Source of the DNA: Sandarakinorhabdus limnophila DSM 17366
Lineage (GTDB): Bacteria > Pseudomonadota > Alphaproteobacteria > Sphingomonadales > Sphingomonadaceae
Assembly: GCF_000420765.1 (NCBI RefSeq)
Contig: NZ_ATVO01000003.1
Location: 186,001-250,000 of the forward strand
Direction: 5' to 3'
DNA length: 64,000 nt
The notes under the pieces were generated by a model. The model made no database searches. It was not told the origin of the DNA and saw only the letters and a program-made list of their open reading frames with translations. Shown here one piece after another: positions 57,850-64,000 of this stretch; the first letter of the stretch is position 1; each line of letters opens with the position of its first letter. The position numbers and the translations under genes are program-made.

Positions 57850-58176
57850 CTAACCCAGCGCCTTCAGCCCGACGATGCAGCCGATCAACCCGGCAATCAG
57901 CAGGCCACGCACGATCGACATCGGTTCGGCATAGAAGGCCACACCGATGATGGCGGTGGCCGCCGCGCCGATACCGGCCCAAACTGCATAGGCCGTGCCC
58001 ATCGGAATCTGCCGCCCGGCCAGCGCCAGCAGTCCCATGGAGGCGGTGACCGACAGCAGGAAGGCGATCAGCGCGCCGATATTGCGGCCGCCATCGATAT
58101 GGCGCAGCGCGGTGGTGAAACCCGCTTCGCACAAGCCGCCTGCCAGCAGTGCCACCCAGGGCCCGATCATCGCCAT
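57850..58176 (-). CDS. SMR-family transporter (SugE/Gdx-like)
   Basis: A 108-residue protein with four transmembrane helices. The essential Glu is in GGLCEAGFTTALRHI and the conserved IPMGTAYAVWAGIGAAATAI follows. The latter resembles the guanidinium exporter (Gdx/SugE) branch more than the EmrE drug branch. ATG 58176 was chosen because the longer open frame upstream runs antisense through ppa. No guanidine riboswitch is visible in the 90-bp leader. Confidence 0.88.
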   Translation of the reverse strand: MAMIGPWVALLAGGLCEAGFTTALRHIDGGRNIGALIAFLLSVTASMGLLALAGRQIPMGTAYAVWAGIGAAATAIIGVAFYAEPMSIVRGLLIAGLIGCIVGLKALG

Positions 58177-58266
58177 ATCCGTTCCTTCCGCGTCAATTGG
58201 ACCGTGGACAAGAGTGTCGCAGCCCCGTAACCCGCGCCCGAGAAGAATATAGGAGAATCCAGTCCC

Positions 58267-58851
58267 ATGCGTATCGACTCGATTCCGATTGGCGTTGCCC
58301 CGCCGCAAGATGTCAATGTTGTCATCGAATGCCCGATGGGCGGTGAACCGGTGAAATATGAGCTGGACAAGGCGAGTGGCGCGTTGTTCATCGATCGCAT
58401 CCTGCACACGCCAATGCGTTATCCGTGCAACTATGGCTTCATCCCGCACACGCTGGCCGATGATGGCGATCCCATCGATGCGCTGATCGTGGCGCGCACG
58501 CCGTTCATGCCAGGCTCCATTGCCCGCGTGCGCCCGGTGGGCGTGCTGATGATGGAAGATGATGGCGGCGGTGATGCCAAGCTGATCTGCGTTTCCGTCA
58601 ACAAGGTCTATCCCTACTACGACGATGTGCAGGAATATACCGATCTGCCCAAGATCGTGCTCGATCAGATCGAGCATTTCTTCAGCCACTACAAGGATCT
58701 GGAACCCGGCAAGTGGGTGAAGTGCCAGGGCTTTGAAGGCAAGGCCACGGCCGAGCGGCTGATCATGGAATCGATCGAGCGCTACAACGCCGAGAAGGAA
58801 GGCCGCCTGATGGTCGAGCACAAGGAACATCCGGGCGCACCGCGAGGCTAA
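58267..58851 (+). CDS. ppa: Inorganic pyrophosphatase (family I)
   Basis: A 194-residue enzyme hydrolysing pyrophosphate to drive biosynthesis. It has VVIECPMGGEPVKYELDK, YPCNYGFIPHTLADDGDPID with the metal-binding aspartates, and HYKDLEPGKWVKCQGFEGKA. ATG 58267 is preceded by AGGAGA about 8 bases upstream. A strong terminator follows 20 bp after the stop. Confidence 0.97.
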   Translation: MRIDSIPIGVAPPQDVNVVIECPMGGEPVKYELDKASGALFIDRILHTPMRYPCNYGFIPHTLADDGDPIDALIVARTPFMPGSIARVRPVGVLMMEDDGGGDAKLICVSVNKVYPYYDDVQEYTDLPKIVLDQIEHFFSHYKDLEPGKWVKCQGFEGKATAERLIMESIERYNAEKEGRLMVEHKEHPGAPRG

Positions 58852-58871
58852 ACCTTGGCGCTGGGTACAAG

Positions 58872-58902
58872 AAAGGGCGGTCCGTTTGGGCCGCCCTTTT
58901 CT
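58872..58902 (+). terminator. Rho-independent terminator after ppa
   Basis: AAAGGGCGG (58872-58880) pairs with CCGCCCTTT (58891-58899). The inner TCC/GGG pairs extend the stem to 12 bp with a GTTT loop, and the T-run reaches 58900. It lies between the convergent ppa and GNAT genes and can serve both. Confidence 0.92.
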
Positions 58903-58912
58903 GTTCGTGGTG

Positions 58913-59383
58913 CTACCCTGCCGCCAGCGCCGTGAGCGCTTCGCCTTCCACCCGCATCACCGTCCATTCGTCCATCAACTTCGCGCCAATCGCCGTGTAG
59001 AAGCCGATGGCCGGCGTGTTCCAATCAAGCACGCTCCATTCGAAGCGGGCATAGCCGCGCGCCACGGCCAAACCGGCCAGATGCACGAGCAGCGCCTTGC
59101 CCAGCCCGGAACCGCGTGCGGTAGGCATGACGAACAGATCTTCGAGATAGAGCCCGGGCTTGCCCGTCCAGGTCGAAAAATTGGTGAAGAACAGCGCCAT
59201 GCCCACCGGCAGCCCATCCTGCTCGGCCAGCACACATTCCGCTGCAGGGCGTTCGCCAAACAAGGCGCGCGCCAGATCATCGTGCGTGGCCTTCACCGCG
59301 TCCGGCTCCTTTTCGTAGATCGCCAGTTCGACGATCAGGCGATGGATGGCGGGTATATCGGCAAGTGCGGCGGCGCGGATCAT
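58913..59383 (-). CDS. GNAT-family N-acetyltransferase
   Basis: A 156-residue acetyltransferase. The acetyl-CoA loop is VMPTARGSGLGKALLVHL, preceded by PGLYLEDLFV and followed by FEWSVLDWNTPAIGFYTAIGA. The pattern resembles spermidine/diamine N-acetyltransferase-like proteins, but the substrate is not determined. It is the last gene of the minus-strand ispG group, 21 bp after the 55-aa membrane protein gene. Confidence 0.9.
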   Translation of the reverse strand: MIRAAALADIPAIHRLIVELAIYEKEPDAVKATHDDLARALFGERPAAECVLAEQDGLPVGMALFFTNFSTWTGKPGLYLEDLFVMPTARGSGLGKALLVHLAGLAVARGYARFEWSVLDWNTPAIGFYTAIGAKLMDEWTVMRVEGEALTALAAG

Positions 59384-59404
59384 GGCTGCCGCATTGGCGG
59401 GAGT

Positions 59405-59572
59405 TCAGGCGCGGCGCAAGCCCCGCAGCCACAGGGCCAGCCCTGCGAGGCTCCACGCCAGCACCAGCGCCAGCAGCGACTGCAGCCAATTTTCGTCAAT
59501 CAACCACACCAGCGCCGCCATTTTGGCGAGGCCCACGCCCAGCCACAGACCGGCGCTGGCAAGACGGATCAC
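59405..59572 (-). CDS. Small two-helix membrane protein
   Basis: A 55-residue protein with two transmembrane helices (about 5-25 and 29-48) and an Arg-rich end. The start is GTG 59572, whose GTGA overlaps the stop of the upstream gene (59569-59571). This is the main evidence that the short frame is translated. A longer frame to 59686 exists but runs through the upstream gene. No family is recognised. Confidence 0.55.
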   Translation of the reverse strand: MIRLASAGLWLGVGLAKMAALVWLIDENWLQSLLALVLAWSLAGLALWLRGLRRA

Positions 59573-59898
59573 AGCATCCGCCCCATCGCCTTGAACATCC
59601 ACATCACGCTGAAGAAGGCGAGGCTCACCGATGGCACCGCGAATACCCAGTAACGCGCGCCCCGGTCCACCCGATCTGGCATCCACAGCCGCTTCAGCAG
59701 CCAGGCCAGTGCGGCCGGTCCGGTGAGGCCGGCGATCCAGGTGATGCGGTCGCCATCAAAGCCGAGGCCGATGGCTTCGAGCAGCACGACCAGTGCGCCC
59801 AGGCCGAAACACCAAAGCGCGACGGCATAGCCATAGGCCACCGCCTGCTGGCGCACGGGTTCTTCCACCCGGCGCGGCCGGGGCGGTCCGCCATGCAT
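59569..59898 (-). CDS. Hypothetical three-helix membrane protein
   Basis: A 109-residue protein with a basic cytoplasmic N-terminus and about three transmembrane helices (near 22-43, 52-67 and 83-102). The family is not recognised. It begins 3 bp after the ispG stop and overlaps the next small membrane gene by 4 bp, so it appears to be co-transcribed with ispG. Confidence 0.7.
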   Translation of the reverse strand: MHGGPPRPRRVEEPVRQQAVAYGYAVALWCFGLGALVVLLEAIGLGFDGDRITWIAGLTGPAALAWLLKRLWMPDRVDRGARYWVFAVPSVSLAFFSVMWMFKAMGRML

Positions 59899-59901
59899 GG
59901 A

Positions 59902-61026
59902 TCAGGCCGCTGCCGCTGCTGCAGCGGCGTTGATCGCGTCGATCTCGGCGGCCTTGGCTTCAACCAGCTTCACGATATGTTCCAGCATCTGCTCACTGTC
60001 GATCACGTGATCGCTGATGCCCGAAAGGAACACGGCGTGGCGGCCGTTGCCGCCGCCGGTCAGGCCGATATCGGTTTCGCGCGCTTCGCCGGGGCCGTTG
60101 ACGACGCAGCCCAGCACCGAAAGCGACAGCGGCGTGGTGATGTGCGCGAGGCGCGTTTCCAGCGCTTCCACGGTGCGCACCACGTCAAAGCCCTGGCGGG
60201 CGCAGGACGGGCACGACACGATGCGCACGCCGCGGGCGCGGATGCCGAGTGATTTGAGGATGTGATAGCCCACCTTCACTTCCTCCACCGGATCGGCGGA
60301 GAGCGAAACGCGAATGGTATCACCCACCCCGGCCCACAGCAGCATGCCCATGCCAATGGAGGATTTCACCGTGCCGCCGATCAGGCCACCGGCTTCGGTG
60401 ATGCCCAGGTGCAGCGGATAATCGCAGACTTCAGCGAGGCCGTTATAGGCCGCGACTGCCAGGAACACGTCGCTGGCCTTCACGCTGATCTTGAACTCGT
60501 GGAAATCTTCGTCCTGAAGATATTTCATATGCTCCAGCGCACTTTCCACCAGCGCTTCCGGGCAGGGCTCGCCATATTTTTCGAGCAGATGCTTTTCCAG
60601 AGAGCCGGCGTTCACGCCGATGCGGATGGCGCAGCCATTGGCCTTGGCGGCGTTCACCACTTCGCGGATGCGTTCGCGGCTCCCGATGTTGCCGGGGTTG
60701 ATGCGCAGGCAGGCGGCGCCCGCGTCAGCCGCTTCCAGCGCGCGCTTGTAGTGGAAATGGATGTCGGCCACGATCGGCACCTTGGCGGCGCGGGTGATGG
60801 CACGGAACGCCGCGGTGGCTTCCTTGGTCGGGCAGCTCACCCGGATGATATCGGCGCCCACATCCTCGCAGGCGCGGATCTGATCGATCGTTGCGCCAAC
60901 GTCTTCGGTGGGGGTGTTGGTCATGGTCTGCACGGCGATCGGGGCATCCCCGCCCACCGGCACCTTGCCCACCATGATCTGCCGGCTCTTGCGGCGGGTG
61001 ATGTCACGCCAGGGACGCACGCTCAT
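59902..61026 (-). CDS. ispG: 4-hydroxy-3-methylbut-2-enyl diphosphate synthase IspG
   Basis: A 374-residue iron-sulfur enzyme of the MEP isoprenoid pathway (flavodoxin- or ferredoxin-dependent). It has [48 protein letters not shown], and cluster cysteines in [13 protein letters not shown] and [18 protein letters not shown]. It ends in eight consecutive alanines, an unusual tail. It acts two steps after IspDF, encoded about 27 kb away. Confidence 0.96.
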   Translation of the reverse strand: MSVRPWRDITRRKSRQIMVGKVPVGGDAPIAVQTMTNTPTEDVGATIDQIRACEDVGADIIRVSCPTKEATAAFRAITRAAKVPIVADIHFHYKRALEAADAGAACLRINPGNIGSRERIREVVNAAKANGCAIRIGVNAGSLEKHLLEKYGEPCPEALVESALEHMKYLQDEDFHEFKISVKASDVFLAVAAYNGLAEVCDYPLHLGITEAGGLIGGTVKSSIGMGMLLWAGVGDTIRVSLSADPVEEVKVGYHILKSLGIRARGVRIVSCPSCARQGFDVVRTVEALETRLAHITTPLSLSVLGCVVNGPGEARETDIGLTGGGNGRHAVFLSGISDHVIDSEQMLEHIVKLVEAKAAEIDAINAAAAAAAA

Positions 61027-61128
61027 GCCAATCGGCTCCTTCGTTCAATCGCCCTGCCCGGCGCGCATTTGTTGGTGGCGCGCGTTGCGGCGCGCGACGC
61101 CCCTGCCCGATAGCACAGGGATGCAGCC

Positions 61129-61968
61129 ATGCAAGACGCGGCTTATCATCGCCGCATGACTGAACCCGCCAAACCCGTTTCCATCCAGGCTGCCACCGTG
61201 ATTCTGGCCCGCGAAGGGCCGGGCGGCGTGCCTGAATATCTGCTGGTGCAACGCGGCGAACAACTCGCCTTTGCCGGCGGTGCGCTGGTGTTCCCCGGCG
61301 GCCGGGTGGATGCCGCCGATATCCACATCGCCCGCAATGAACTGCTGGCCATGGGCTTTGATGGCCTTGAAGATCTTGACGCCGCCGCCCGCATCACCTG
61401 CGCCCGCGAAGCGCTGGAGGAAACCGGCGTGCTCTTGACCGAAGGCCCCCACCCCGACGAAGCCGCGCTGGCCCATGCCCGGTCCCTGCTCGCCGCCGGG
61501 CCGGATGAAGCCGAGGCCGTGGGGTTTGCCGGCATGCTGGGCGCCATGGGCCACAAGGTGGACGCGGCCCGCTTCATTCCCTTCGCCCGCTGGGAGCCAC
61601 CATCGGCTGCCGCCATTGTCCGCCGGTTCGATACCCGCTTCTATCTGGCCGATGCCGGCCGGTCTGCCAGTGCGGTGATCAGCCCCGATGGGTTCGAAGC
61701 GCAGGCGCTGCGCTGGACAACGGCGGCGCAGGCCATCGCCGATTATGACGCTGGCACCGCCGCCATGGTGTTCCCCACCTGGTGCAACATGCACCGGCTG
61801 GCGCAGTATCAAACGCTGGCCACGCTGTTCGAACGGGTTAGCGCCCTGCCCGCCCCCTATGTGCAGCCGGCGTTTGAGACGATTGATGGCGAACCCTGGC
61901 TCACCATCCCGGAAGGCATTGATTATCCCGTCACCCGCGACCGCGTGAACAATCTTCGCCGCGAGTGA
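61129..61968 (+). CDS. Nudix hydrolase (NUDT19-like, with insertion in the Nudix box)
   Basis: A 279-residue protein. The Nudix box begins GGRVDAADIHI and resumes as CAREALEETGVLL, with about 25 residues inserted between the Gly and the REXXEEXG core. This arrangement is typical of the NUDT19/coenzyme-A-diphosphatase-like group. The conserved FIPFARWEPPSAAAIVRRFD and a later FPTWCNMHRLAQYQTL support it. ATG 61129 has AGGGA upstream; ATG 61156 would remove nine residues and is also plausible. Confidence 0.85.
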   Translation: MQDAAYHRRMTEPAKPVSIQAATVILAREGPGGVPEYLLVQRGEQLAFAGGALVFPGGRVDAADIHIARNELLAMGFDGLEDLDAAARITCAREALEETGVLLTEGPHPDEAALAHARSLLAAGPDEAEAVGFAGMLGAMGHKVDAARFIPFARWEPPSAAAIVRRFDTRFYLADAGRSASAVISPDGFEAQALRWTTAAQAIADYDAGTAAMVFPTWCNMHRLAQYQTLATLFERVSALPAPYVQPAFETIDGEPWLTIPEGIDYPVTRDRVNNLRRE

Positions 61969-62040
61969 GGGCCACAAACGGGGGATTGCCTCCGTCTCAG
62001 TCGTTGGTAGGGTGCCCGCTCTCATCCGGAGTTTGATTTG

Positions 62041-62310
62041 ATGCGCATGTTCCTTGCTCTCACCCTGCTCGCCGCCACGCCAGCCTTCGCGCAGGCAGCA
62101 GCTCCCGCTACCCCGCGCGAACGCTTGATGGCTGCCGATGCCAACAAGGATGGCAAATGGAGCAAGGAAGAATGGCTCGCTGCCGGCCGCCGCGAAATGG
62201 GCTTTGCCATGATCGATGCCGACAAGGACGGGTTCGTCACCCAGCCTGAGCTGATGGAAGGCATGAAGCGCATGCAGGCAATGGGGATGAGCCCGCCGCC
62301 GCAGGATTGA
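62041..62310 (+). CDS. Exported EF-hand protein
   Basis: An 89-residue protein with a signal peptide (MFLALTLLAATPAFAQ). Two EF-hand calcium loops follow, DANKDGKWSKEE and DADKDGFVTQPE, with the expected acidic positions. It is likely a small periplasmic calcium-binding protein; its partner is unknown. ATG 62041 is preceded by GGAG. It converges with the carboxylase gene, 11 bp apart. Confidence 0.85.
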   Translation: MRMFLALTLLAATPAFAQAAAPATPRERLMAADANKDGKWSKEEWLAAGRREMGFAMIDADKDGFVTQPELMEGMKRMQAMGMSPPPQD

Positions 62311-62321
62311 GGCACACCCCC

Positions 62322-63896
62322 TCAGGGCCGCAACCCTCGCCCTTTCACCCCCGGCTTCAACGCCCGCTGCGCCATGTTGGCAAACCGGCACAACTCCGCC
62401 CGCGTGGTTCGTGGATCAATGATCGCCTCCACGCCGAACTTTTCCGCCGTGCGGAACGGGGATCGCACCTGTTCCAGCCGCGCCTTGATCTCGGCCAGCT
62501 TCGTCGCCGGGTCATCCGCGGCTTCCAGATCGGCGCGGTAGGCGGCTTCCAGCCCGCCAGCGATCGGCAGCGAACCCCAGTCACCCGACGGCCAGGCCAT
62601 GCGCCAGCGGAAGCGATCAGCCGGCGCGTGGCCGCTGCCCGCCATGCCATAGGCCTTGCGCATCACCACGCAGGCCCAGGGTACGGATGATTGATATATG
62701 GCCGCTAAGGCCCTGGAACCCCAGCGAATTGTCGCCTCCTCCTCCGCCCGGCGCCCGATCAGGAAGCCGGGATTATCAACCAGCTGGATGATCGGCAGAT
62801 GGAATGTATCAGCCAGATCGACCATGCGTTCGACCTTGCGCGCGGTCGCCGCCGTCCACAGCCCACCAAGGCTTTCCGGGTTCGAAGCCACGATCGCCAC
62901 CGGCCAGCCATCCAGCCGGGCCAGCCCCGTCACCACACCGGTGCCCCACTCCCGCCCGATCTCGAACCACGACCCCTTGTCCACCACCGCTTCCACGATC
63001 GGCCGCACCGGATAGAGCCGGCGCGGATCATGCGGCACCGCATCGATCAGCCATTCCTCGGCACGGTCCGCCGGATCGCGGTTAACGGCGCGCGCCGGCA
63101 GTTCCTCCACCGAGGACGGCAGGTAAGACAAGAACCAGCGCGTGCGGGCATAGGCTTCCGCCTCGCTCGCCACCCGATCATCCACCGCGCCATTGGCGGC
63201 ATGGATGGCCGCGCCGCCCAGTTCCTCCTTGGTGCGATGTTCGCCCGCAGCCGCCACCACCGGCGGGCCGGCGACAAACATCTGGGCCAGGCCATCCACC
63301 AGCAGCGAATAATGCGCCATCACCATCCGCCCGGCACCCAGCCCGGCCACCGGTCCCAAGCCCAGCGCGACCACCGGCACTTGGGAAAGGTTGGCGGTCA
63401 TCAGCTCCCAACCCGGGATTTCGGGGATATAGGTGTAACCTGCGCTTTCCAGCGTGCGCACACTGCCGCCCCCGCCCGTGCCTTCGATCATGCGGATCAG
63501 CGGCAGGCGATATTCGCTGGCCAATTGCTCGGCGGCGATCAGCTTTCGGTGCAGGCTGGCATCAGCTGCACCGCCGCGCACGGTGAAATCATCGGCGGTC
63601 GCCACCACCGGCCGGCCATCAATCGTCGCGTTGCCAAACAGGAAATTGGCCGGCTGGAACCCGGTCATCTCGCCGGAATCGTCATAACGGGCAAAGCCAG
63701 CCAACTCGCCCACCTCGTGGAAGCTGCCGGGATCGACCAGCGCCGCCAGCCGTTCGCGGACGTTCAACTTGCCTTGGTCGCGTTGGCGCGTGAGTTTCTC
63801 CGGCCCGCCCATGCCATGCGCGGCAATACGGCGGCGACCCAGCTCATCAATCTCTGATTCCCAGCCCATCAGCCTATCAAGCCCCATCTCAATCAT
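62322..63896 (-). CDS. Acyl-CoA carboxylase carboxyltransferase subunit (PCC/MCC beta-like)
   Basis: A 524-residue biotin-dependent carboxyltransferase that moves CO2 from carboxybiotin to an acyl-CoA. It has LTRQRDQGKLNVRERLAALV, DFTVRGGAADASLHRKL, the oxyanion segment EGTGGGGSVRTLES, and the C-domain IIQLVDNPGFLIGRRAEEEA and MRKAYGMAGSG. The acyl-CoA cannot be told from sequence. ATG 63896 has GGTGA seven bases upstream. The same frame stays open to the window edge, so this could also be the C-terminal half of a biotin-carboxylase fusion. Confidence 0.88.
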   Translation of the reverse strand: MIEMGLDRLMGWESEIDELGRRRIAAHGMGGPEKLTRQRDQGKLNVRERLAALVDPGSFHEVGELAGFARYDDSGEMTGFQPANFLFGNATIDGRPVVATADDFTVRGGAADASLHRKLIAAEQLASEYRLPLIRMIEGTGGGGSVRTLESAGYTYIPEIPGWELMTANLSQVPVVALGLGPVAGLGAGRMVMAHYSLLVDGLAQMFVAGPPVVAAAGEHRTKEELGGAAIHAANGAVDDRVASEAEAYARTRWFLSYLPSSVEELPARAVNRDPADRAEEWLIDAVPHDPRRLYPVRPIVEAVVDKGSWFEIGREWGTGVVTGLARLDGWPVAIVASNPESLGGLWTAATARKVERMVDLADTFHLPIIQLVDNPGFLIGRRAEEEATIRWGSRALAAIYQSSVPWACVVMRKAYGMAGSGHAPADRFRWRMAWPSGDWGSLPIAGGLEAAYRADLEAADDPATKLAEIKARLEQVRSPFRTAEKFGVEAIIDPRTTRAELCRFANMAQRALKPGVKGRGLRP

Positions 63897-64000
63897 TGAT
63901 AAGTCACCATCGTGGCAGGCCTTACCAATGGCGAAAAGCCCATGTTTGGAGAGGATGTCCCGTCCTGGGTCGATCCGGGGTGATTCGCCGCTGATCGGGA
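63897..64000 (-). other. Window-edge sequence upstream of the carboxyltransferase gene
   Basis: No complete gene is visible. On the minus strand the carboxyltransferase frame continues open to the edge (about 34 codons, including SKHGLFAIGKACHDGD), while both other frames hit stops. This is either a leader or the end of an upstream fused domain. Confidence 0.4.

Noticed and set aside
58177-58266. Guanidine riboswitch ahead of the SugE/Gdx-like gene
   Set aside because: The 90-bp leader shows no paired hairpins with ACGR loops and no ykkC-like conserved blocks, so no riboswitch was called.
57850-58830. A 326-codon minus-strand frame
   Set aside because: Only the last 108 codons encode the SMR transporter. 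The upstream part is antisense to ppa and was cut at ATG 58176.

Overview
The window is GC-rich, densely coding chromosomal DNA from an alphaproteobacterium, most likely of the order Sphingomonadales. This rests on a CcrM-type GANTC methyltransferase, a fused IspDF enzyme, NtrY/NtrX beside dusB, pyruvate dehydrogenase with a lipoyl domain on E1-beta, COQ10 and COX4_pro_2 type proteins, and three-gene PntAA/AB/B. The taxonomic call is an inference from gene families and order. No insertion sequence, prophage, rRNA or CRISPR array was seen.

Layout. (1) 1-4775, minus: the start of a type IV secretion operon, virB1-B2-B3-B4-B6, with virB6 cut by the window edge. It ends next to the 3' end of a tRNA-Ser(UGA) gene. 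(2) 5.1-6.8 kb, minus: an Ada-like zinc/AraC regulator and an aldo/keto reductase. (3) 6.8-17.5 kb, plus: glmM-DUF1272-thiD-rnhB; ccrM behind an intergenic cluster of ten GANTC sites; an M13 peptidase; folP; a 41-aa cytochrome oxidase subunit IV; the proton-translocating transhydrogenase; then a strong terminator. (4) 17.5-22 kb, minus: exported MsrA/MsrB, a DUF3089 hydrolase and a FadB-type beta-oxidation enzyme. (5) 22-28.6 kb, plus: ftsB, then pdhA-pdhB-NYN-pdhC-lpdA, with a NYN-domain protein inside the pyruvate dehydrogenase operon. (6) 28.8-33.3 kb: carbonic anhydrase, lipoyl synthase, a COQ10/RatA protein, cinA and ispDF. (7) 33.4-48.99 kb, plus: dusB-ntrY-ntrX, hfq-hflX, then cell-wall genes (mltB, rlpA, dacA), tmk-holB-metG-tatD and a metallo-beta-lactamase-fold hydrolase. 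(8) 49-64 kb, mixed strands: YeiH, mazG, a serine hydrolase, hisS-prfA-prmC, an M61 peptidase, an SMR transporter, pyrophosphatase, an ispG operon, a Nudix hydrolase, an EF-hand protein and an acyl-CoA carboxylase subunit.

Functional links. lipA supplies the lipoyl groups needed by PdhB and PdhC. prmC methylates the GGQ glutamine of its neighbour PrfA. ispDF and ispG serve the same MEP isoprenoid pathway. MsrA and MsrB form an envelope methionine-sulfoxide repair pair. Genes are packed with many 1-4 bp start/stop overlaps, so translational coupling is probably common.

The observations most worth a second look are the GANTC cluster in front of ccrM, the NYN protein inside the pdh operon, NtrX lacking the GAFTGA loop, mutually exclusive hairpins before the cox4/pnt cluster, a possible small RNA at about 28.73-28.83 kb, and the type IV secretion operon beside tRNA-Ser.
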